The notes: generated from the letters alone by a model not told the origin. A stretch of DNA of 6,577 bases from Spirochaetales bacterium (GCA_022784805.1 JALFYG010000267.1:1-6577); one strand, 5' to 3'. Counted from the stretch's first letter, positions 1 to 5,396 are shown. Program-made: numbers and translations.

Positions 1-179
1 ATGGCGATGCTTCCCTCCTCATATCCTGCAACATCTGCCTCGACGACATATGATGTAGGTGTCTCATATACGTCCACCTGTGGGATTCTTGTTGTGTACA
101 TTCCGTCTCCGAAGAGGTCTGAGAATAAAGCGTCGATTCCGTTAAGTGATGGGTTTGTTCTATTGATGTAGTATTTCAT
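1..179 (-). CDS. Small heat-shock protein, Hsp20/alpha-crystallin family (N-terminal part, runs off left edge)
   Basis: The reverse strand opens at an ATG at 177-179 and stays open to the window edge, giving 59 complete residues. The product begins MKYYINRTNPSLNG, continues with a short Phe-rich segment (ALFSDLFGDG, about 17-26), and then has IPQVDVYETP (32-41) followed by YVVEADVAGY (44-53). That is the usual entry into an alpha-crystallin domain: proline, VD-[VI]-x-E, then the first beta strands and a P/A-G-[YF] turn. Members of the family are ATP-independent holdase chaperones that form oligomers in the cytoplasm and keep unfolding proteins soluble; full length is usually about 140-150 residues, so roughly 60% is missing here. 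The start is supported by AAAGGAG 9 nt upstream (189-195). I see no CIRCE (HrcA) operator upstream, so any heat control would work another way. Family assignment is secure; the exact subtype is not. Confidence 0.9.
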   Translation of the reverse strand, partial: MKYYINRTNPSLNGIDALFSDLFGDGMYTTRIPQVDVYETPTSYVVEADVAGYEEGSIA

Positions 180-188
180 ATTATGTTT

Positions 189-241
189 CTCCTTTGTAGC
201 CTTTATCTTTTCCGCTACACTTGTATACATGAATGAAGTGT
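189..241 (-). promoter_or_regulatory. Hsp20 5' leader: Shine-Dalgarno plus two competing short hairpins
   Basis: On the minus strand a good ribosome site (AAAGGAG, 189-195) lies 9 nt before the Hsp20 ATG. Just upstream are two short inverted repeats: ACACTT (236-241) with AAGTGT (217-222), and GTAGC (214-218) with GCTAC (196-200). They share two bases, so only one can form fully at a time. The second ends right beside the ribosome site without covering it. Pairing is seen directly; a regulatory role such as temperature-sensitive folding is only a guess, because the Shine-Dalgarno bases are not themselves in the stem and no fourU or ROSE motif is visible. Confidence 0.45.
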
Positions 242-260
242 GCCAATTTTTGTTAAAACA

Positions 261-289
261 TTACAATATAAAGAAATACTAGAAGTCAA
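261..289 (-). promoter_or_regulatory. Weak candidate promoter for the Hsp20 gene
   Basis: The minus strand has TTGACT (284-289, 5 of 6 to the -35 consensus). The bases at normal spacing are poor: TTGTAA (261-266) at 17 nt, while the better TATATT (265-270) is only 13 nt away. A ten-base palindrome, TGTTTTAACA, lies just downstream at 251-260. This is the best sigma70-like candidate in the 234-base gene-free stretch between the Hsp20 start and the next gene, but support is thin and an alternative sigma factor could be used. Confidence 0.25.
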
Positions 290-349
290 TAAAACCCAAG
301 AGAGATAGGAAAAGGCAAAAAAGTCCCAAATGTATGAGAAAAGAGGGGA

Positions 350-401
350 TCATTTTGACTCAAGGGAACCTAAGAGTCCTCGAAAAGAGTCAAAATGACT
401 C
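350..401. repeat. Nested inverted repeats; possible weak terminator of the ykgJ-like unit or an operator
   Basis: TCATTTTGACTC at 350-361 and GAGTCAAAATGA at 387-398 are perfect 12-base reverse complements separated by 25 nt. The right arm is also part of a tighter palindrome, GAGTCA-AAA-TGACTC (387-401), and a further GAGTC lies in the loop (374-378). The block sits 12 nt past the stop of the 79-residue gene and about 170 nt upstream of the Hsp20 start, on the strand both are read from. Read on the minus strand, the small palindrome is followed by TTTT and the large one by a pyrimidine-rich stretch with only a short T run. It could end the upstream transcript, but the stems are AT-rich; paired protein-binding sites are an alternative. 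Confidence 0.6.
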
Positions 402-413
402 AAATAGAAAATA

Positions 414-653
414 TTACTTGTTTTCTGTGTCCAAAAATGCCTTGACTTTAGGCTCCAATGCAGGGTCAGAGAGGAAAGTAATCTCTCCTTCTTCATCAAG
501 AATAGCCAAGTCAAAGGTCACTTTGAAGACGCCAGAAGTAGTAATCATAAGAAAACGTGATGAAGGGGAAGAGAGAGTCACCTCTCTAAGAATAAAAGGA
601 AGTGTCTGAGCAATACTCTCAGCTTTTTCTCTTGGGATATATTCAATTTTCAT
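414..653 (-). CDS. Uncharacterised 79-residue protein, second gene of the ykgJ-like unit
   Basis: I do not recognise this product. It starts MKIEYIPREK; residues 9-24 look like an amphipathic helix (KAESIAQTLPFILREV), and 33-63 alternate hydrophobic and polar residues as in a beta hairpin or sheet, with a DEEGE turn near 53-57. There is no cysteine, signal peptide or membrane segment, so a small soluble alpha/beta protein is likely. It begins 12 nt after the stop of the cysteine-cluster gene on the same strand, which suggests a shared transcript. The Shine-Dalgarno is weak (GAG about 7 nt before ATG), so reading may rely on coupling to the gene before it. The reading frame is preferred over the opposite-strand frame covering 334-609 because of its spacing to the neighbour and its protein-like composition. 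Function unknown. Confidence 0.6.
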   Translation of the reverse strand: MKIEYIPREKAESIAQTLPFILREVTLSSPSSRFLMITTSGVFKVTFDLAILDEEGEITFLSDPALEPKVKAFLDTENK

Positions 654-665
654 GGCTTTACTCTA

Positions 666-1265
666 CTACGCAGGAGTATTCTCTGTCATCTCCAAAATCA
701 TCTTAAGTTTCCAAAGGGCCTTGGGGATGGCTGAGTATATGATCTCTCCTTCGATGTCACTACACTCCTCCAGTCTCTCCCCATATTCGCTCATGACAGG
801 AACATCTTTTCTGTTTTCCATCAACACTGATGGATCTATTTCCTCTCCCTCTTCGCCTTTCCACTTACAAGCCTTCCAAACCAGATTATGTTCCTTGTCT
901 TCGCTGCAGGAGAAGCCGAAGAGACGGCATACCATACTTCGTCCTTCATATAAGGAACAGTGGTATTCTCTATCCTTATTATATAATGGGCACATGAAAG
1001 AGTTCGGGTCCCCGCTGTTTAGTCTCTCCAATACTTCTTCTTCCCTTTTATCCCTGATAATTACATAAGCTGCAGCCAAGGCTTCTGCTTGAGTAAGCAC
1101 AGGAACGTAGTGTTGGCAGCACTCTCCGCAGCCGTTGATGCAGGAGACTGAAAACTTATCCTGAAAGCGAGCCTGCTTTTCATCCAGGACAGCATATACA
1201 TCTCTCAGCTTTGAGATCATTTCTCCGGGAATAGTCGTAATTATTTTGGATAACAAATCTTCCAT
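666..1265 (-). CDS. YkgJ-family protein with CxxCxxCC zinc/iron-binding cluster (PF03692-type)
   Basis: A 199-residue protein with a cysteine cluster SCINGCGECCQHYVPV (C42, C46, C49, C50) followed by C92 in MCPLY, C103 in YHCSLYEGRSMVCRLFGF with C113, then C120 and C133. The order 'GC-x-x-CC ... CPLL ... C-x-[IL]-Y-x-x-R-P-x-x-CR-x-[FY]-[GP]' is the signature of the putative zinc- or iron-chelating family named after E. coli YkgJ; the same module occurs in FliB-type lysine methylases. The role of stand-alone members is not established; the conserved cysteines suggest a bound metal or Fe-S centre. No membrane segment or signal peptide is seen. It is divergent from trkA and followed closely by a 79-residue gene. 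ATG at 1263-1265 has no clear Shine-Dalgarno; ATG at residue 16 has GGAG only 2 nt before it, too close to be better. The gene ends with tandem TAG codons. Confidence 0.82.
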   Translation of the reverse strand: MEDLLSKIITTIPGEMISKLRDVYAVLDEKQARFQDKFSVSCINGCGECCQHYVPVLTQAEALAAAYVIIRDKREEEVLERLNSGDPNSFMCPLYNKDREYHCSLYEGRSMVCRLFGFSCSEDKEHNLVWKACKWKGEEGEEIDPSVLMENRKDVPVMSEYGERLEECSDIEGEIIYSAIPKALWKLKMILEMTENTPA

Positions 1266-1282
1266 GGCGCTTTTTCTACTAC

Positions 1283-1340
1283 AAAAAAGGAGTGTAAATC
1301 AAGATTTTGAATTCCCCTTTTTTGAGATTTATCTAAAAAA
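1283..1340. repeat. Paired inverted repeats in the divergent ykgJ-like/trkA intergenic region
   Basis: AAAAAAGG (1283-1290) is the reverse complement of CCTTTTTT (1316-1323), 25 nt apart. The right arm overlaps a second, tighter imperfect palindrome at 1318-1340: TTTTTTgAGA, a four-base centre, then TCTAAAAAA, with one unpaired G. Both lie in the gene-free stretch between the two divergent starts (1266-1466), in what would be the leader of the ykgJ-like gene. AT-rich palindromes are common in such regions, so this may be an operator, a bent-DNA element or chance. Confidence 0.4.
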
Positions 1341-1356
1341 GCAGACACTAAATCTA

Positions 1357-1362
1357 ATTATA
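1357..1362 (-). promoter_or_regulatory. Candidate -10 element for the ykgJ-like unit
   Basis: The minus strand carries a perfect TATAAT at 1357-1362, about 92 nt upstream of the ykgJ-like ATG. No good -35 hexamer is seen 16-18 nt upstream, and there is no extended TGn motif, so it may need an activator or be coincidental in this AT-rich stretch. A plus-strand TATAAC (1359-1364) overlaps it, so the two directions could compete for polymerase. Confidence 0.35.
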
Positions 1363-1430
1363 ACTTACTCTTACAAGAATGAGATATACCTAATTTATGG
1401 GGCTATGCTCTTCTTATCACTTGATTTTGG

Positions 1431-1459
1431 TTGAAAACTATTGGGACTTTGTTCACAAT
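1431..1459 (+). promoter_or_regulatory. Candidate trkA promoter whose start point falls on the trkA ATG
   Basis: TTGAAA (1431-1436, 5 of 6 to the -35 consensus) is followed after exactly 17 nt by CACAAT (1454-1459, 4 of 6, keeping the key A2 and T6). Transcription would be expected 6-8 nt further on, at about 1466-1467, which is the A of the trkA start codon. If used, the trkA-trkH message would have no leader. The hexamers are only moderately good, so the call is tentative. Confidence 0.35.
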
Positions 1460-1466
1460 TAAGGAG

Positions 1467-2834
1467 ATGAGTGTTGTAATCCTTGGAGCAGGAAGACGTG
1501 GAACAAGACTTGCACGCCACCTTATAGAAGAAAAGAAATCTGTAATCATGATCGATTGGGACAACGAGCGTTGCTCCCAGATTATGTCTAAGTTGGATTT
1601 GATGGCAATCTGTGGTAGTGCCACTGATATCTCTGTATTGGAAGAGGCAGGGGCAAAAGAAGCTGAGGCCATCATCGCTGTTACAGACAGCGACGAAGTC
1701 AACCTTGTCGCCTGCGGTATCGCAGCATCTAATTACCCTCAGACAAAGACTATCGCAGCTATTCGTGGCATCTCATACCTTGGTAAGGAAGCGGAAGATA
1801 GGGGTGGCAGGATTCTTGGAATCGATCATATAGTCAACCCGGAGGAAGAAGCTGCCAAGAGAATTGCAGGTATCATAAAGTCAGGTCTCTTTTCAGATGT
1901 AATCAGATTTGACGAGGCAGACTTCATCCTCTTTACATCCACTGTACAGAAGGGTTCCATGTTTGAAGGCAAGTCTCTTATCGAGATAAAGAAGACCTTG
2001 GGTGGACAATATGTAATCATCGGCGCTAGGCGTGACAAAACAGTCTTCTCTCCTAGCGGTGAGACAATACTCCTGGCTGGAGACGAGCTTGCCATTATGG
2101 CCGTAGACGATGAAAGTGAGTCCATCTTCTCATCCTTCAGAGGTGAGAACTCTTCCATCAGACTCAAGAAGGCATTTATCGTAGGTGGAACAAGAATCGC
2201 CAAGTATCTATTGAGGATGATGGGAAAGAAGCTTCAGGAAAGGATGGTCCTGATCGACAAAGACAGTGAGGTATGCTCATCCTTTGCAGAGGAATTTCCT
2301 TACATTCTCGTTCTCAATGATTCCATAACAGATGAAGAGGTATGGGAAGACGAGAGACTCCATAATGCCGACTTGATGATTTCAGTCACAGAAAACGATG
2401 AGTTGAACATCATCACAGCTTCCTATGCAAAGAAAGTGGGGACAAAGAAGTCCATTGCCCTCTTGAAGACAAACCCAAACTATATGCAGTTTGCAACCAC
2501 CCTCGATATCGATGTTCCGATCAGCACCACATCCTCAACTGTAGACACAATCATGAAGCATCTGAGGGGAGAAGGTGTCAAAACACTTCATTCCACCTTT
2601 GATGGTGAAATGGAAGTATATGAATATGTCCTTTCCCCTACCTTCCGCCTAAACGGCAAGAAGTTGATGGAAACGAACTTTAGGGGTAAATGTATCCTTG
2701 CCGGAGTCAAGAGAAGCGGAGGCGAAAGCTTCGTCCCGGACGGCAACTATACTTTCCGTCCAAATGACACAGTGCTTGTCTCCTGTGTCCATGAAAACTA
2801 TGACTTTGTAATGGAGATGTTCGGTGAACATTAA
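1467..2834 (+). CDS. trkA: TrkA, NAD-binding regulatory subunit of the Trk K+ uptake system
   Basis: A 455-residue cytosolic protein, the usual TrkA length, with two tandem RCK units. RCK1 begins at the N-terminus (VVILGAGRRG, GxGxxG at 7-12) with the acidic D30 that contacts the nucleotide ribose. The segment TDSDEVNLVACGIA near 73-86 is typical of the family, and a RCK_C domain follows at roughly 145-220. RCK2 starts near 234 (KKAFIVGGTRIAKYLL); its glycine motif is degraded to GGTRIA, although D264 is kept, and its RCK_C lies about 378-452. TrkA rings bind NAD(H)/ATP and gate TrkH, the next gene, which overlaps by 11 nt. The start is chosen because family members begin right at the first beta strand; upstream in-frame TTG codons (1431, 1449) would add a tail and have no ribosome site. 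AAGGAG (1461-1466) directly abuts the ATG, too close for normal initiation. Confidence 0.95.
   Translation: MSVVILGAGRRGTRLARHLIEEKKSVIMIDWDNERCSQIMSKLDLMAICGSATDISVLEEAGAKEAEAIIAVTDSDEVNLVACGIAASNYPQTKTIAAIRGISYLGKEAEDRGGRILGIDHIVNPEEEAAKRIAGIIKSGLFSDVIRFDEADFILFTSTVQKGSMFEGKSLIEIKKTLGGQYVIIGARRDKTVFSPSGETILLAGDELAIMAVDDESESIFSSFRGENSSIRLKKAFIVGGTRIAKYLLRMMGKKLQERMVLIDKDSEVCSSFAEEFPYILVLNDSITDEEVWEDERLHNADLMISVTENDELNIITASYAKKVGTKKSIALLKTNPNYMQFATTLDIDVPISTTSSTVDTIMKHLRGEGVKTLHSTFDGEMEVYEYVLSPTFRLNGKKLMETNFRGKCILAGVKRSGGESFVPDGNYTFRPNDTVLVSCVHENYDFVMEMFGEH
2813..2817 (+). promoter_or_regulatory. Ribosome binding site deciding the trkH GTG start
   Basis: GGAGA inside the end of trkA lies 6 nt before GTG at 2824. 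It fixes a non-ATG start that overlaps the trkA stop and supports translational coupling. Confidence 0.75.
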
Positions 2835-4278
2835 ATCAGTTATCCGCCTTCTCTCATTTATTCTTCTCTTCATCGCCTTAATCATGGTGTTGCCTCTTAT
2901 TCTCTCTGTGGTCTACAACGAGAGCGGTGCGTTCTCTAGTTTTGTAAAGACTATTCTTTTGATGACTGCAGTAAGCCTGGTGGGAGTCTTCTCAACGAAT
3001 TTCGGTAACAGGGAGATAAAGATTGGACCGAAAGAGAGCTATTTGTTCGTCACACTTGCTTGGGTGTTGTTTTCTCTCTTCGGCGCCCTTCCCCTTTACT
3101 TCTCCTCTGTTCTTCCCTCCTATGCAGCTTGTTATTTTGAAATCATGAGTGGTTTCACCACCACCGGAGCCACGGCTTTAAATGATATAGAGTCAGTGGG
3201 TAAATCTCTTCTCTTTTGGCGTAACATGACCAACTGGCTGGGAGGCATGGGAGTCGTCGTATTGTTCGTGGCTATCCTTCCTGCCTTCGGCGTCAAGGGA
3301 ACAGCCCTTGTGGGAGCTGAATCTGTAGGTCCTACCAAAGATAAGCTCACACCCCATATCAGGCATACAGCCATGGCACTTTGGTCCATTTACTTTGGGC
3401 TCTCTGTTCTTGAGACACTCTTGTTGGTAATATTCGGTCTCGATTTGTATCATGCAGTGACCGTAACTTTCGGTACCATGGGTGCAGCAGGTTTCACACC
3501 CACCAACCAATCCATCGCATCTTTCAACTCTCCTGCCATTGAATGGATCTGTATTATCTTCATGTTCCTTTCAGGCGCCAACTTCGCCCTCTACTTTAAG
3601 ATGCTTAAGGGTCAGACAAAGAAAGCATTGAAAGATGGAGAGTTGAGGCTTTATACAGGAATAGTATTAGGATGTTCTTTGTTTGTCGCCCTGAATCTAT
3701 TCTTCAGTGCAGGAATGAGAGCCTCAGAAGCCATCAGGCACTCCCTATTCCAGGTTGTATCCTTCACCACTACTACAGGTTTCTCTTCCACACAATACCA
3801 GAATTGGCCAATATTCTCACAAATGATTCTCTTTGTCCTCTCATTTGTGGGAGGCTGTGCAGGTAGTGCCGGAGGTGGCCCGAAGGTCATCAGAGTCGCC
3901 ACAATCTTTAAGCTTGGTAAGTCATCCATAAAGAAGAGACTTCACCCCTCTTCCATATCAAAGATTCGTATCGGTGACGATACTCTCTCCCAGGATACAG
4001 TATCTGGAATCTCAGGATTTATAGGGATGTATCTTGTGACATATGCACTTGGCTGTATTCTTATTTCCCTTACAGGAAAGGATCTTATGACAGTTCTTTC
4101 TTCCTGTATCCTTACTCTTGGTAACATTGGTATAGGTTTGGGAGGAATAGGTATGGATTTCTCCTTCTCCATCTACTCAGACTGGGCACTTTGGGTCTTC
4201 TCATTCTTGATGCTTGTGGGAAGACTTGAACTCTTTACAGTCTATGCTCTCTTTACAAAGGATTTCTGGAGAAGCTGA
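2824..4278 (+). CDS. trkH: TrkH, membrane channel subunit of the Trk K+ uptake system
   Basis: A 484-residue, strongly hydrophobic protein of normal TrkH length, built from repeated membrane-pore-membrane units that form one K+ pore. The four filter segments can be read in order: TTTGAT (112-117), GTMGAAGF (217-224), TTTTGF (315-320) and GNIGIGLG (433-440). The middle-pore gating loop is GGCAGSAGGGPK (343-354), and the C-terminus has the family signature MLVGRLELFTVYALF before FWRS. It drives K+ uptake under control of the TrkA ring encoded just upstream, with which it shares 11 nt. The GTG start is supported by GGAGA 6 nt upstream. Two departures from the usual sequence, as I recall the family, are the isoleucine in the fourth filter (commonly GPG) and the proline in the gating loop (commonly GGIK). 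No obvious plus-strand terminator follows; the next gene is a convergent tRNA. Confidence 0.96.
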   Translation: MNIKSVIRLLSFILLFIALIMVLPLILSVVYNESGAFSSFVKTILLMTAVSLVGVFSTNFGNREIKIGPKESYLFVTLAWVLFSLFGALPLYFSSVLPSYAACYFEIMSGFTTTGATALNDIESVGKSLLFWRNMTNWLGGMGVVVLFVAILPAFGVKGTALVGAESVGPTKDKLTPHIRHTAMALWSIYFGLSVLETLLLVIFGLDLYHAVTVTFGTMGAAGFTPTNQSIASFNSPAIEWICIIFMFLSGANFALYFKMLKGQTKKALKDGELRLYTGIVLGCSLFVALNLFFSAGMRASEAIRHSLFQVVSFTTTTGFSSTQYQNWPIFSQMILFVLSFVGGCAGSAGGGPKVIRVATIFKLGKSSIKKRLHPSSISKIRIGDDTLSQDTVSGISGFIGMYLVTYALGCILISLTGKDLMTVLSSCILTLGNIGIGLGGIGMDFSFSIYSDWALWVFSFLMLVGRLELFTVYALFTKDFWRS

Positions 4279-4308
4279 TCAATAACCAAGGAAAAACATA
4301 AAAAGACT

Positions 4309-4347
4309 AAAAAAAGGGCAAAAACAATGGCAACCCACTCCGGTGCC
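4309..4347 (-). terminator. Candidate intrinsic terminator of the initiator tRNA transcript
   Basis: On the minus strand GGCACC and GGTTGCC (4329-4347) pair around a six-base loop with one bulged T. This is followed by ATTGTTTTTG and, after CCC, a run of seven T (4309-4315). It lies about 95 nt past the mature tRNA end, which would leave a trailer to be trimmed. On the plus strand the same hairpin is followed only by TTTGC, so it is a poor trkH terminator. Confidence 0.5.
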
Positions 4348-4385
4348 TTTGCTCCACAGAACGGATTGCCTAGCTTCTTTTCGGG

Positions 4386-4433
4386 TCTGGAAACCACATC
4401 TGCCGGCGGCTTTTGCTCACTCGACAGTCCAGA
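4386..4433. repeat. Inverted repeat in the tRNA trailer
   Basis: TCTGGA (4386-4391) and TCCAGA (4428-4433) can pair across 36 nt, with a self-complementary GCCGGC (4402-4407) in between. The block lies between the tRNA 3' end and its candidate terminator, so it could fold in the precursor. No known RNA family is recognised. Confidence 0.3.
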
Positions 4434-4441
4434 TACCACTT

Positions 4442-4514
4442 TAGCAGGGGTAGGACTCGAACCTACGGCCTCCGGGTTATGAGCCCGACGAGCTGCCAAC
4501 TGCTCTACCCTGCG
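4442..4514 (-). tRNA. Initiator tRNA-fMet (CAU anticodon)
   Basis: A 73-nt cloverleaf is complete on the minus strand: acceptor CGCAGGG/CCCTGCT, D arm GAGC/GCTC, anticodon arm TCGGG-CTCATAA-CCCGG with anticodon CAT, five-base variable loop, T arm GTAGG-TTCGAGT-CCTAC, and discriminator A. Three features mark it as the initiator, not elongator Met or Ile2: the first acceptor pair is unpaired (C1 against T72), the anticodon stem has three consecutive G:C pairs next to the loop, and the D stem has A11:T24. The initiator is aminoacylated with Met, formylated and used at the ribosomal P site. CCA is not encoded (the 3' end continues AAG), so the cell must add it, which is common in spirochaetes. 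It has its own near-consensus promoter and converges with trkH. Confidence 0.95.
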
Positions 4515-4529
4515 TCGATTACTTTAAAG

Positions 4530-4558
4530 AATATATAGAAAGGAGGAAAATATGTCAA
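4530..4558 (-). promoter_or_regulatory. Strong sigma70-type promoter of the initiator tRNA
   Basis: The minus strand has a perfect TTGACA (4553-4558), a 17-nt spacer and TATATT (4530-4535, 5 of 6). Transcription should start near 4523, about 9 nt before the mature tRNA 5' end. This is the best promoter in the window and fits a gene needing high expression. Confidence 0.85.
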
Positions 4559-4750
4559 CACCTACAGTAAAGAAATTTTTACAAGTTTTTTAATTTCTGA
4601 TACCAAAAGGAATAAGCTAAGTTCTTTTCTTTCTATAGGGTTAATCTGTCATCGATAATTGCCTCTTACTACATTCTTTTGTGTTGTTTTATCTATGCTT
4701 TTCTTATTCTTTAAAGAGTGTAACAATAAAAAAGATGCTAAAATTTCTAT

Positions 4751-4755
4751 GGAGG
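4751..4755 (+). promoter_or_regulatory. Ribosome binding site deciding the LUD-protein start
   Basis: GGAGG lies 5 nt before ATG at 4761. It favours this start over an upstream in-frame ATG at 4749, which overlaps the site itself, and over TTG at 4659, which would add a hydrophobic stretch not expected in the family. I see no convincing promoter for this gene in 4515-4750. Confidence 0.8.
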
Positions 4756-4760
4756 ATAAG

Positions 4761-5396
4761 ATGGACGCCAATACTAAGAGAATTAATCACATTAAAGTTA
4801 AGAACACTATAGCCAATCTGGAAAAGAACAATATGAAGGCTGTTTATGTGGAGACAAAAGAAGAAGCTTTGACTCTTTTTAAGACAATGGTACCACAGGG
4901 CTCTTATACAGCAACTGGCGGTTCTATGACTCTCAGAGACACAGGGATCATGGATTATCTGATGTCTGAGACTGATTATCACAAGGAATATAAAGATGCA
5001 TATAGTGCTTCTTTCTATGTGCTCTCTGCCAATGCCATCACAGAAAAGGGTGAGATTTTCCAGGTGGATGGAAGAAGTAATAGAGTTAGTGCAATGCTCT
5101 TCGGGCCTGAGAACGTAATAGTCGTGGCAGGAATTAATAAGCTTGTCCCCACTCTGAGAGACGCAGCAATCAGAGTAAAGAACGTTGCCGCTCCTATTAA
5201 TGCCACAAGGCTTTGTATGGATACTCCATGCACTAAGCTTGGACACTGCATTGCACCTACAATGGATGAAGATAGCTTATTTGCCAATGGCTGCCAGTCT
5301 GAAGGCTGCATCTGCTGTAACAGCGTCTTATTCCGCCGTCAGAGAACAAAAGACAGAATCACAGTGATACTTGTTGGAGAAGATCTTGGTTACTGA
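4761..5396 (+). CDS. LUD-domain protein (LutC/YkgG-like, formerly DUF162), cysteine-rich C-terminus
   Basis: A 211-residue protein. Family landmarks in order: ATGGSMTL (51-58), NAITEKGEI (91-99), DGRSNRVSAMLFGP (103-116) and VVAGINKLV (121-129) running into AAIRVKNVAAPINA (135-148). The domain is named for lactate-utilisation proteins, but stand-alone short members like this one are widespread in anaerobes and their reaction is not established, so lactate oxidation should not be assumed; no LutA or LutB partner is present here. The tail after residue 150 holds seven cysteines (C152, C157, C163, C178, C183, C185, C186) and ends RITVILVGEDLGY, as is usual. The cysteine pattern suggests a metal or Fe-S site. 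The gene overlaps the AlkD-like gene by 11 nt. Start chosen from GGAGG at 5-nt spacing. Confidence 0.88.
   Translation: MDANTKRINHIKVKNTIANLEKNNMKAVYVETKEEALTLFKTMVPQGSYTATGGSMTLRDTGIMDYLMSETDYHKEYKDAYSASFYVLSANAITEKGEIFQVDGRSNRVSAMLFGPENVIVVAGINKLVPTLRDAAIRVKNVAAPINATRLCMDTPCTKLGHCIAPTMDEDSLFANGCQSEGCICCNSVLFRRQRTKDRITVILVGEDLGY
5376..5380 (+). promoter_or_regulatory. Ribosome binding site favouring a TTG start for the AlkD-like gene
   Basis: GGAGA inside the end of the LUD gene lies 5 nt before TTG at 5386. The alternative TTG codons at 5371 and 5374 have no Shine-Dalgarno, so 5386 is preferred although the frame is open further upstream. Confidence 0.6.

Noticed and set aside
180..349. 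CIRCE or other known heat-shock operator upstream of the Hsp20 gene.
   Set aside because: No TTAGCACTC-N9-GAGTGCTAA or recognisable variant is present on either strand.
334..609. A plus-strand 91-codon frame in the left part.
   Set aside because: It lies opposite the 79-residue gene, has Lys/Ser/Arg-rich low-complexity composition, and starts inside the inverted-repeat region without good context.
652..1068. A plus-strand 138-codon frame.
   Set aside because: It is the antisense of the cysteine-cluster gene, whose motifs are clear; the product is a Ser/Leu-rich shadow.
3193..3510. A minus-strand frame with several cysteines inside trkH.
   Set aside because: It is opposite conserved TrkH pore sequence; the cysteines arise from antisense codons.
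4242..4499. A minus-strand 85-codon frame with a hydrophobic C-terminal stretch, like a small membrane protein.
   Set aside because: Its first third is antisense-free tRNA sequence, it has no ribosome site, it contains the candidate tRNA terminator, and its end overlaps trkH. The hydrophobic residues come from the T-rich tract.
4541..4593. A 13-residue reading frame (MSTPTVKKFLQVF) with a perfect AGGAGG site 5 nt before ATG, which could be a leader peptide or an unknown small protein.
   Set aside because: The ribosome-site-like bases and the ATG fall exactly on the spacer and -35 box of the initiator-tRNA promoter read on the other strand, which explains them. A -1 shift at the following T run adds only about 23 residues.
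4659..4760. An N-terminal extension of the LUD protein with a hydrophobic, signal-like segment (from TTG 4659).
   Set aside because: There is no ribosome site for that TTG, GGAGG decides the ATG at 4761, and the family begins at about that point.
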